The translations under genes were made by a program, and so were the position numbers. Below are positions 50,550 through 59,565 of a stretch of 64,000 bases of DNA, one piece after another (within the stretch, counting starts at the first letter, position 1; each line of letters starts with the position of its first letter). Source of the DNA: Phytophthora colocasiae (taxonomy: Eukaryota > Oomycota > Peronosporomycetes > Peronosporales > Peronosporaceae); contig JAGKQI010000025.1 of assembly GCA_018806915.1 (NCBI GenBank), forward strand, positions 124,001 through 188,000. Direction: 5' to 3'. The notes beneath the pieces are model-generated. The model was not told the origin of the DNA. It saw only the letters and a list, made by a program, of their open reading frames with translations, and ran no database searches.

Positions 50550-51359
50550 ATGGCCAGCAGCAACGTCGTCATGGCGGTGCGCGTCTGGATCTGGTGCTCC
50601 ACGCTGCTCATGATCTACATGCCGTCGCTCGTCGTGCGCCGCATCCAGAGCGACCGCGCCGTCGGCTCCGCGTCCATCATCCCCATCTTCCTAGTGCTCG
50701 CCAATTCGCACGTATGGATGCTTTACGGTTACCTGGGGAAGACCTGGTTCCCTAGCTTTCCAGTCTTCCTCATCGGCGACATAGTATCACTCTATTACCT
50801 GTTCATCTACTGGCGGTACTCTGACGAGCGCCAGCAAGTAGTCAAGACCATTGCGCTCATGTTCGCATGGCTGGCCGTGCCCACCTTCTACGTGACTGTC
50901 GCTAGTTTGGGCTTCACTGGCCAGTCTCGAGAGGAGGTCTGGAAGACTCAGGGCCTGTGCTTCTGCGACGTCACTGTCATCTCGATCCACATGCTCATGC
51001 TTAAGAACCTTATCTACGCGTTCAAACAGCGGTCGGCTGCGGCACTCGCCCCGCGGCCCCTGGCTGTCACGACGTTCAACACGTTCGGCTGGTTCACGTT
51101 CGGTCAAGTAACTTCCAACTGGATCATCGCCGGCCCCCAGGTGTTTGTCATCGCATTGCACGTGGCTGCATGGACCATGTACGTCGTCTTCACTCGACGT
51201 ACCAGCCCCGAGACAGCATGTGCATTGGAGGAAGGATCCGTCGTCATGTCTGTCAATCTCTCGCCTAAGGAGATCGACGTTAACGTGAAGGAAGGAACCG
51301 TTCCCAGTAGCCCAGAGTATCAGGCCTTGCGGTCACCGCTAGCACCCTTGCACTGCTAA
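50550..51359 (+). CDS. SWEET-6 sugar transporter, intact
   Basis: A 269-residue SWEET with no intron. Seven hydrophobic segments: MAVRVWIWCSTLLMIYMPSL, NSHVWMLYGYLGKTWFPSF, PVFLIGDIVSLYYLFIYW, TIALMFAWLAVPTFYVTVA, DVTVISIHMLMLKNLIYAF, TFNTFGWFTFGQVTSNWIIA and PQVFVIALHVAAWTMYVVF. The first three and last three are the MtN3 repeats. The second ATG (MAVRVW, residue 8) matches the SWEET-5 start and is an alternative initiation site. The acidic tail EEGSVVMSVNLSPKEID and ending SSPEYQALRSPLAPLHC are shared with SWEET-5. Predicted to pass sugars across the plasma membrane or an internal membrane. Third position G/C is high, unlike the pseudogenes to the right. Confidence 0.95.
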   Translation: MASSNVVMAVRVWIWCSTLLMIYMPSLVVRRIQSDRAVGSASIIPIFLVLANSHVWMLYGYLGKTWFPSFPVFLIGDIVSLYYLFIYWRYSDERQQVVKTIALMFAWLAVPTFYVTVASLGFTGQSREEVWKTQGLCFCDVTVISIHMLMLKNLIYAFKQRSAAALAPRPLAVTTFNTFGWFTFGQVTSNWIIAGPQVFVIALHVAAWTMYVVFTRRTSPETACALEEGSVVMSVNLSPKEIDVNVKEGTVPSSPEYQALRSPLAPLHC

Positions 51360-51510
51360 ATAAAATCGACTAAAGTTATTCAAGAAAGAAAAGATTGATC
51401 AAAAGCTTGTGGCTGAAGCCCAGCACCACGAGAAAAGGTGCGGTCCACACATCACTAGAGGCAATGGCCCTCGTCGCCCTGGCACAGACGGCATGTTCAC
51501 CGAAACGATA

Positions 51511-51528
51511 GTTCACTCTCCCTTTTGC
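51511..51528 (+). promoter_or_regulatory. putative oomycete initiator before SWEET-7
   Basis: GTTCACTCTCCCTTTTGC, 14 bases before the end of the 5' leader at ATG 51542, resembles the Inr plus flanking element. The short leader is typical of oomycete genes. Confidence 0.4.
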
Positions 51529-51541
51529 ACCTCACATCTCG

Positions 51542-52312
51542 ATGGTCGACAATACTCTATTCTGGGTCATCAAGCTCCTTGCGGCCTTGACGTCGCTGGG
51601 GATGATCTGCAGTCCTGCGCTCTCCATCTACCGGATCCACAAGAAAAGAGACGTGGGCGTCGCGTCCGTCATCCCATTGGCTTCACTGCTCGCTAATACT
51701 CACAACTGGGTCCTGTACGGCTACATGGTCGAGAATTGGTTCCCTATCTTTTGGGTCTTTGTCTTAGGTGACGTCGCTGCACTGTTTTACAAGACAGTGT
51801 ATTGGTGGTACACAACAGAGCGGCGCTACGTCCTGCGCGTTCTGGCGGTTGTAGCTGCGTTTCTGCTGATCGTAACGACCTACGCTATTGTCGGTGGCCT
51901 CGGATACCTTGGCCAAACCCGAGGACAAGTTGGCTCAGCACTCGGCATCATTTGTGATGTAGTTGCTGTGTGTTTGTATGGAGCTCCAATGGAGAAGCTC
52001 TTCCACGTGCTCAGGTACAAGTCTGCTATCTTCATCAACGTGCACATGGTCATTGCTGGACTCTCCAACAACGTCATGTGGATCGTGTACGGTATTGTGA
52101 CGAGTAACTGGTACATTATCTCGCCCAACATTTTCCACATCTCTGTCAACACGTCCACCCTCGTGCTCTACCTAATTTTCAACCCGAAGACACATCCACT
52201 CCCGGACAGCTACCACAACATGACCGAGGAAACCATCTCTATCGAGATCACACCAACAGCTACACATAAACCCCCACCGTTTCATGCTGTTGTTTCACCA
52301 GTAGACGCTTGA
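51542..52312 (+). CDS. SWEET-7 sugar transporter, intact
   Basis: A 256-residue SWEET without introns. It begins MVDNTLFWVIKLLAALTSLG and has helix 2 NTHNWVLYGYMVENWFPIFW, helix 3 VLGDVAALFYKTVYWWYTTE, and the loop GGLGYLGQTRGQVGSALGII. The second repeat reads DVVAVCLYGAPMEKLFHVLR, then NVHMVIAGLSNNVMWIVYGI and TSNWYIISPNIFHISVNTST. The tail begins FNPKTHPLPDSYHN and is Thr/Pro-rich. The PMEKL loop replaces the PLETI loop of the SWEET-2/-3 group, defining a subgroup shared with SWEET-8, -9 and -11. It lies 182 bases after SWEET-6 on the same strand. Confidence 0.95.
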   Translation: MVDNTLFWVIKLLAALTSLGMICSPALSIYRIHKKRDVGVASVIPLASLLANTHNWVLYGYMVENWFPIFWVFVLGDVAALFYKTVYWWYTTERRYVLRVLAVVAAFLLIVTTYAIVGGLGYLGQTRGQVGSALGIICDVVAVCLYGAPMEKLFHVLRYKSAIFINVHMVIAGLSNNVMWIVYGIVTSNWYIISPNIFHISVNTSTLVLYLIFNPKTHPLPDSYHNMTEETISIEITPTATHKPPPFHAVVSPVDA

Positions 52313-52381
52313 ATAGTGGTGACGGCTCTACTTGAAGTCTTCAACGCATCCCTCTAACGTCGACTGAAGTCGACCAACACC

Positions 52382-52399
52382 ATCACTTTCCCATTCGCC
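52382..52399 (+). promoter_or_regulatory. putative oomycete initiator before SWEET-8
   Basis: ATCACTTTCCCATTCGCC lies 39 bases before ATG 52438 and is a close match to the Inr plus flanking element. It is preserved although the gene is decayed. Confidence 0.4.
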
Positions 52400-52437
52400 A
52401 GAGAGACGACAGACCAGCGACATCTTCTACTGCGGCA

Positions 52438-53265
52438 ATGGTGGACAGCTCTGTGCTTTGGACGATCAAGGTGCTGGCAGCGTCGACGTCCATCATGATG
52501 ATCTGCAGTCCGTCGATCTCAATGTACCGGATTCACAAGAAGGGGGACGTGGGGGTGGCATCTGTCGTCCCGTTGGTCTCGTTGCTAGCCAATGGCCACA
52601 TGTGGATGCTGTACGGGTACATGGTGGAGAACTGGTTCCCGATTTTCTGGATCTTCGTGTTTGGCGACGTCGCGGCGCTCTCTTACCTCGCTGTCTATTG
52701 GCGGTACACTACCGAACGTCGCTCCACTGGACGAATTCTATCTGTGGTCTTGTCCTTCTTAACTTTAGGGACTCTCTATGCTATCATCGGGGATTCGGAT
52801 ATACAGGGCAGAGTCGCCATCAAACGGGCACAGTGCTGGGTTTCATCTGTGACGTGGTGGCGGTCTGTCTGTATGGTGCACCGATGGAGAAGCTCTTCCA
52901 CGTGCTCGAAAGCTACCGGTCCGCGGCCTTCATCAACGTGCACATGGTGATCGCAGGACTCTCCAACAACTGCACGGATCAATGCGTACGGCATTCTGAC
53001 GAGCAACTGGTTCTATTATCTCGCCCAACATCCTCTTCATCTCGCTCAACTCGTTCACGCTGGTGCTGTATCTGGTCTTCAACCCCAAGACGCATCCACT
53101 TCCGGACAATTTCCACCGGACGACGGGTGCAAGGCGGAGGGAGAGTCGGGAATCATCCGTAGAGCTCGCACTCCAAGAGAAAGTTTCAGTCGAAAGATAG
53201 GCAGCGAGCTCCCTAGTCCGGCGTATGAAGCGATGCAGTCTCCACTCGAGACGCTACCGTGGTAA
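52438..53265 (+). pseudogene. SWEET-8 sugar transporter, several frameshifts
   Basis: The frame starts MVDSSVLWTIKVLAASTSIM and is open through repeat 1 (NGHMWMLYGYMVENWFPIFW, VFGDVAALSYLAVYWRYTTE). Near 52785 a shift leads to GFGYTGQSRHQTGTVLGFIC and DVVAVCLYGAPMEKLFHVLE in the next frame. A further change near 52965 interrupts VIAGLSNN. Later pieces read INAYGILTSNW, ISPNILFISLNSFTLVLYL and NPKTHPLPDNFHR in different frames. The natural ending SPAYEAMQSPLETLPW stops at 53263-53265. It is the nearest copy of SWEET-7 with three or more indels and is recently dead. Confidence 0.9.
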
Positions 53266-53557
53266 GACACGGATTATTGTTGTTAAAGGTGGTCTTGATC
53301 ACGTGGCACCCACTCTATCAACAAGCATATCGTTGTGTAAAGGTTTTTAACAATGCTTTTTATGTAAAATGCTTCACGTACCAATACAAAGGTACTGCAA
53401 TACCCCCAAATAAGCATAATCCAACGTAATCGATCGACGACATCACAAGTCTAAGTGCTCTAACTTATGCGGCGTGGCTCTCCATGCGCTCATTATCCCA
53501 TTAACCACCTCTCGCCTACATCAACTGCCTAGCTCTGTGTATAAATCCGAGTGGGAA

Positions 53558-54386
53558 ATGGTGAGCGGTGCTGCAAATGCGAGTGGTGGAAGTCCTCTCT
53601 GGCTTTGACGTCTCTAGCTCTTGATCTGCAGTCCAGCCATCGCCATGTTCCGTGTCTTCCGGCAGTAAGGACGTGGGCGTAGCATCCGTCATCCCTTTGG
53701 CTACGTTGCTGGCTACACTTCGGCACATGTGGATGCTCTACGTAGTTACATGATTAAGAACTGGTTCCCTCGTCTTCTGGGTCTTCCCCTCTTTGGAGAC
53801 GCCTGCGGACTGCTCTACCTCGTAATCCTACGGACTCCTAAGCACGCCGGAACGTCGACAGTTTATACATGTGTTGAGCTTCACGACTCGCTGTCAATGC
53901 CAGTCATTGCCACGAATGTACGCGGTTATCGGTGGCTACGGATACACTGGACAGACCAGGGAGACAAGTGGAGGCTCCACTGTGGGCATCCTCTGCGACG
54001 TGTCGTGGCTGTGGTGTCTGTACAGTGCGCCAATGGAGAAGCCTTCTCTTCCACGCCTGCTCAAGTACAGATCATGCTGCGTTTTTTCATCCCAACGTGT
54101 GCACATGGTGATCGCCAGTCTCGCCAATAACGTCATGTGGTTCCACGTAACGGGGATCTTCGACGGACAACTGGTACATTATCTCGGCCCAACATTCTTG
54201 TTCATCACGCTCAATCTCGTCCACTCTGGTGCTTTATACTTTAGCTTTTAACCCCAAGACGCACCCGCTGCCAGCAGACTTTAACCCCTCACACGACAAC
54301 GGAAGACTCTAAGACTCTCAGTCCAGCGTTCGAGGCTCTTGCAGTCGCCCACAGAGTACCAGCGCCTTCCTTCCTTCGTGTAGTCT
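53558..54386 (+). pseudogene. SWEET-9 sugar transporter, heavily decayed
   Basis: Fragments in several frames match the SWEET-7/-8 group: KDVGVASVIPLATLLAT with HMWMLY (about 53665-53745), IKNWFPRLLG and FGDACGLLYLV (about 53752-53830), YAVIGGYGYTGQTRE (about 53916-53970), YSAPMEK (about 54023-54045), VHMVIASLANNVMWFHVTGI (about 54097-54155) and the PKTHPLP-like end near 54255. The start is set at ATG 53558 by comparison with SWEET-8. Frames change many times and helix 1 is poorly preserved. Confidence 0.82.
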
Positions 54387-54523
54387 AGAATAAAATTCAA
54401 CTGACGTAAGAATCGCCAGGAGGATTTGGCTTACTATCGCGTGCTGATTCAGACGGCGATGGCGAACTCTCTATCTACCCGCGGCTGTCCACCCTCCTAG
54501 CCGAGAACCACTTGAGATCCAGT

Positions 54524-55133
54524 ATGGGCGTGTGGATGATGATCGTACTCAAGGCGACGACGTCTATTGCCGCAATGATCATGTGTGTCTTGGAGTCTCG
54601 ATCTCCAAGTCCACACCTACCGCATCTGTTACACGACCAAAGACACTGGGGAAGTGGCGGTGCTGCCTGCTCGTGGCTCTTTAACCAGAGACTGAGCACT
54701 GTAGGTGACTTCAAGCGGGCTGGATCACGGCGGGCGGCCAGTTTCTTGCTGTATACGTCGCCCTTTGAGACGATCAAACGCGTGCTGCAGACCAAGTCCG
54801 GCGTAAGCTTCCCATCCCCATCGCACTCTGTTGCGCCGGGTTCGTCCAGTAACGGCACTCTTGGATCCCTTCTACGGTCTTGTGGTGGACGACATGTTCG
54901 TCTTCAGCCTCGGCGTCTTCTGCACGGCTCTGCACGCTGCCTTCCAGATCGTCTTGTACTTCCTGTTCCAACCCCAATCTTGCACCAGGCAAAGACTCGG
55001 ACCTAGCACAGGTCGTCGTTACTCCAAGTATCAGAACCGGAACAGGTCAGCCACTTTCACACAACGTCCCCTTAAGCAGTTCAAGACGATTCATTTCATA
55101 CTGTACACGATACACCCTAGTGCTTACTTTTGA
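54524..55133 (+). pseudogene. SWEET-10 sugar transporter remnant with internal deletion
   Basis: The start MGVWMMIVLKATTSIAAMIM resembles helix 1. Helices 2 to 4 are missing. A second-repeat piece follows, ASFLLYTSPFETIKRVLQTK with SGVSFP (about 54730-54810), then DPFYGLVVDDMFVFSLGVF and ALHAAFQIVLYFLFQP (about 54855-54975) in another frame. The FETIK loop places it nearer the SWEET-2/-3 group than its neighbours. Total length is too short for a transporter. Confidence 0.78.
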
Positions 55134-55229
55134 CACTCTGAACAGAGTCCAGTGGCGAGTGGATTGCCTCAAAAGCTGGACTTAGGTAGCTTACTGTCCC
55201 TCTTCTCTCCATCGCTGTCACATCTCCTT

Positions 55230-56030
55230 GGACGGGAAATCACTCCGGAAGAGGATGCGTCTTGGGGTCAAACACTACGCACAACACCAGAAGTGAAGGT
55301 AAAAGTTGAGCGAGATGAAGATGATGTTTGGCGAGGATGATAAACCAATTGTCCGACAAAAATGCCGTACGTGAACCACAGACAGTTGTTGGTGAGCCCA
55401 GCGATGACCATGCGCGTTGATGAAGCGCTGCGAATGACCGGTAGCTTGAGCACTTAGAAGCAGCTTCTCCATAGGTGCAGCGATACATGCAGATAGCCGA
55501 GATATCAGCAAAGATACCTGTAACAGAGCCCATGCCGTCTCCTCGACTGGCCAGTGTAGCCTGAGGCCTCCGATGATGGCGTAGATTGTGATTTAGACTT
55601 AAATTAAGATGGCAATGCCATGATCATCAGTACTTTGTTCCACGTAAGCTTTGTCGCTGTCGTGTGTATCTCCAATAAACTACGAGGAGCTTCTGGCAAG
55701 GCTACAGCAGTCTCCGGAACAGGTAGATCCAGGTAAAGATAGGGAACCAGTTCTCCACACCATGTAGCCGTAGATCGCTCCACTACGTGACAAATTAGAG
55801 AACAGCGTCACGAGCGGAATAACGTGACGCCACGCCCACGTCCTTCTGCTTGGACACGCGGTAGATTCAAAATGGACCGGGCTCAGGATCGACACCGTGC
55901 CAGAGCACGCAGCAATCGCCCGAACCAGCAAGCTTCTGCGGTGCCTGTCATTTCGATAGTCGAGACGCCCAGAGTCTCTGCGTACGCGGAGGATTGAAGA
56001 GTGAGTGAAGATGAAGAGAGACACAAAGCA
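55230..56030 (-). pseudogene. SWEET-11 sugar transporter, minus strand, decayed
   Basis: Minus-strand pieces include SRRTWAWRHVIPLVTLFSN and AIYGYMV (about 55870-55760, helix 2 region), GSVTGIFADISAICMYRC with the degraded APMEKL loop (about 55530-55460), AHGHRWAHQQLSVVHVRHF in place of HMVIAGLTNN-LWF (about 55425-55360), and FDPKTHPLPE (about 55275-55245) at the end. The PKTHPLP tail ties it to the SWEET-7 group. Frames change repeatedly. It is inverted relative to SWEET-10, making a tail-to-tail pair. Confidence 0.78.
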
Positions 56031-56232
56031 GTTCCAGTTCGTTAAGTGCCGTCGTAATCGACGAAGGATAGGAAGAATGGCTGGCCTACACGCAATCCCC
56101 TACGCTGTGTCTGGAGTTAACTACGATGTGATGAAGAGCTCTGAAATGCCATTCAGGAGTGTATAGGTAGAGATGGTCGCATGGCTACATGTGTTGCCCC
56201 TCTTTTGGCTTTTTGACAGTCGCAGGAATACT

Positions 56233-57262
56233 TCAACCTGCGCCACGGGCGTCAGTGATCAGTGGCTGCATCTCCAAGTCGCTGAGTTCGTCGCCCGTAT
56301 CCATTGCGAACTGTAGCCAGCGAGTCCGGCGTAGGGATCGGCGTGCCTGAGAACGACGGCATGCTACCAACAGTAAGCGGCGTTCCTTCTCGGCGCGCGC
56401 TGGTACGTGTAAGTCGTGAATTTGGCCCACGCCCGGGACGGTCGTACAGTGCGGTATGTCGCCGGCAAAGAACTCCCCAGGTCCAGCTTCTTGGCCTTGA
56501 GAGCTGTCGTGACGTTCGCGTACCGTAGCCTTCTTCCAGCGGCCAGGCATCCACGTCCATATACGGGCGTTTGTTTCACGGTAGATAAAGTAAGGAGCGG
56601 GATCAGTGTACACCGCTGAATACGAGACCAATGACGCTCGGGATCAACACGAACATGTCGTCGTCTACGATGGACAGTAGCCACCCACATGCAGCAATTG
56701 AAAAAGATCATGACGCACAGGTTGATTGGCAGTGACGCAGATGACTTGGTTGGGCTAACACGGACCTTGATCGTAGCCAAAGGCGACTTGCGTACATGCA
56801 GAACGTTGATAGTCGCGCCAACGTAGCCTAGAGACTGCACGACTTGGTCGAAAGTCTGTCCGGTCTCTGCCAGAGACACCAAGCAGCACGTACAGCGTCA
56901 CCAATGCCATACCGAGGAAAACGGCTCCACACCGTCCGACGAGCTTCGAGGGCGTTGCGTGCCCAGCGATAGTAGACACCTGGGTGAAGACGATGCCAGC
57001 GATTCTCACCCACCAGCGCCGCGAGCGCACAGAGGGAAGTAGCTGCCAGTCAACAGACCGTAGAGCAGCCACGAAGTGGTTGTTAAAGCACATGAGCACG
57101 AAAGCGGAGCAGCGCCATTTGCCCGTCGTCGTCTTGAAATTTGTGTACGCGGTGGCATATCCGGCGCCGGACTGAGGTTCATGGCGATCTGGATGGCGGC
57201 CGTCAGTCATGCGCAGTAGAGTCACTGCGAGCAGGGGAACCTTAATGGCTTCAGCCAGGGCG
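56233..57262 (-). pseudogene. SWEET-12 sugar transporter, minus strand, decayed
   Basis: Minus-strand pieces across frames: AEAIKVPLLAVTLLRMT and SPAPD (about 57255-57170, helix 1), FVLMCFNNHFVAAL (about 57105-57065), IAGIVFTQV with YYRWAR (about 56990-56950), FLGMALVTLYVLLGVSG (about 56920-56870), SPLATIKVRVSPTKSSASLP (about 56790-56730) and INLCVMIFFNCCMWV (about 56730-56685). A cytoplasmic tail ends at 56233. The SPAPD motif and LATIK loop resemble SWEET-1, the only other minus-strand member outside this corner. Multiple indels make it a pseudogene. Confidence 0.82.
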
Positions 57263-57299
57263 AGACGGTCGAGAAACTCTGACGGAGGAGAGGAATCGT

Positions 57300-59035
57300 G
57301 GTTAAGCTTTCAAGTTTGAAAATGAGGACAAGAACGCCTGATACGAAGCGCGCGTAAGGAATTATTCAAGTGGAAAGTCTCAGCTTGGCACTGAGCACTG
57401 AGCCCTCATCCGTCAGGAAGACTGAGATTCCTCTCCGTCCTCAAGAACTGTACGATTGGCTCCGAGATTTTTTGACTGAAAAATACTCGAGGATGGTGGA
57501 AGTGCGAGCGCCTGAGCATCAAGAAACGATATACGGACCAACGCGCAGTGAGTCAGACAGTCAACTGTCCGATTTTGGTGGACGATTCTGAGGTGGTTCA
57601 CACGTGAATTTTTAACTTGCTGGGCACGTCTGACATCCACTTCGCACTAGCGATCGAATTGATCTGGGATGGCAAGGTAACCTGGCTTGAGCCTCCATTA
57701 GAGGAGTCCAATAGAGAGATTGGTACGTGTTCGGCTCGCTCCTGTATCGGTAATCTTGGAAAACTCGTCTCCCAACGCCTTCTTGGTTGGTACATCGCCC
57801 CTCCAAATGCCTCTCCTTGCACCAGTATGAATAGATCTTTCGTAGGGTTTACACTGCGCGATAGCACTCGAATGCTTAGCCAAGCTGTTCCAGTGACATG
57901 CTCAGTCGAATCCGGCGTAGTGGTATCCCCCTAGTGTTACTAAGCTAGCCATGCTAAAGGCGAATACAGGTCGATATCGAGCGATTGCTCACCGTCAGAA
58001 AGAAAAACGGCACGCAGCATAGTCACTGAAGCTCCATTCGCCTCGGCAACAACCAAAACCACTGGGGAGGTTGCTGACTGGACGCAGCCTCCCATCAAGC
58101 ACCAGCTCCATCGATGACTCTCCTAGAATCCGAGAAACGCTGAGCGTGCGGTCAAACAGGACATGCTCGCTCTCCGGAGCAGCAAATCAAGCACAGCCAC
58201 ACTGCATGGATGAATTGTGCGGACGTCAACCACACGTGGTTAAGGTTGGATTGCGCTCGACACTCCGTCGTTGAGAGCTTTTAGAGATCCAGGTTCCTAG
58301 CAGCCAGTGGCCGCTCCAGAAGCTTCGCTGCAATGGGGCTTCCCTGGTCTTGCCAAAGACGCTCTTTTCAAGTAATTGCATGGCCACATTGCATCGCTCT
58401 GGGTCTTAAAACGCACAGAACTCCGCGGTTCAAAGCACTCGACAGCGACCCTGGAGCTTGTTGGCCGAGTAAAAGAAGTCGAAAACCGCTCCCGAAGTAT
58501 GCTAAAACGCTCCTGGCTGTATACAATCGACAGCACGTCGTCCACTTCAACGTCGATAACGTCGCCTTTACTTGTGTCTTGCATCAAAACCGTTTAAGAA
58601 GTCATAAATGCAAGCAATTAACCAGCGCTGAAGCGATCGCCATGAAGCCATTTGTTGTCAACCTCCAGCGCAGATTGGATGAGACACTGCAACAGTACTG
58701 GAAAATAGCGCTCTGGAAGGAGTAAATACACCGTCTTTTTGGATCGCAGGATCTGTCGAAGGCCTATCACCACCAGTTCCTCGGAAAGATTTCGCCCAAA
58801 GAAGAGACTCAATGATATCATCAGATTGGAGCTGACCGAGGGGTCGTTGAAGAGTGCTGGAAAAAAGCGTGTAACCAGTGAATACCTGTGGCGAGTCTTG
58901 TGTCCACATGAATGTCCTCCAGAGTAAGACACTGTAAAAACTCCAGTAGAATAAAAAATATGAAGACTCCTGTTCATTTGAAACCAGGGTACCGAATTTC
59001 AGCTTTCAAACTGCCAGGCAAATTCAGAGTCTTCC
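57300..59035. other. intergenic stretch without recognised genes
   Basis: Short open frames occur on both strands (for example 57370-57591 and 58333-58725 on plus, 57598-57867 on minus) but none shows a family signature and they overlap one another. A probable gene graveyard next to the SWEET cluster. Confidence 0.4.
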
Positions 59036-59039
59036 CTGA

Positions 59040-59565
59040 TCTTCAACGAGTACCAACTAATTGACGCTTCCTTGAAGAACTACATCGCTTGGGTTCTGCT
59101 TCTCGCTGCGGAGACTTTGTATGCTCCATATTGCTTCCCGGCTCCTTTCATTTGCTGGAAGCGTGCGGACCAAGAGCCCTCCGCTCCACGTGGGACCGAC
59201 GGTATGTGACACAAGTCAAGAAAGTGCTGGAGACGCGTGACGTGCAAGTACTGTTGCACTCTGATTGTTTTGCAAACGGGAAGGCGTGACGCCACGAGAG
59301 TGATGCGTCATTTCTCGTTGTGTACGATGTGATCGCTAGCTGGTCGTAATGGTAAAACCACTTGGGAGATTTACCTCCATTTAGCTACATACAGCCTGGT
59401 ATTGTTGGCAGAGATGCTGATGTTTCACTTGTTCTCCACGAACCCACTGGCCACCAGAGCTTTCACTTTGCCGTATTAAATTCGCCACACTCTCACCAAT
59501 ATCCAACCTGCGATTCTCCTGTAGTAGCATCAGAACCAGGAGCCCCCCAAGTCTTGTGCTAGACT
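59040..59565 (+). pseudogene. possible SWEET remnant (tentative)
   Basis: One frame reads NYIAWVLLLAAETLYAPYCF, a helix-like segment. Another frame nearby reads YVTQVKKVLETRDVQVL (about 59201-59251), which resembles the ETIKKVVETRDATTLP loop of SWEET-1. The later QSFHFAVLNSPHSHQYP (about 59452-59500) is reminiscent of SWEET tails. The similarity is short and spread over frames, so chance is possible. Confidence 0.3.
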
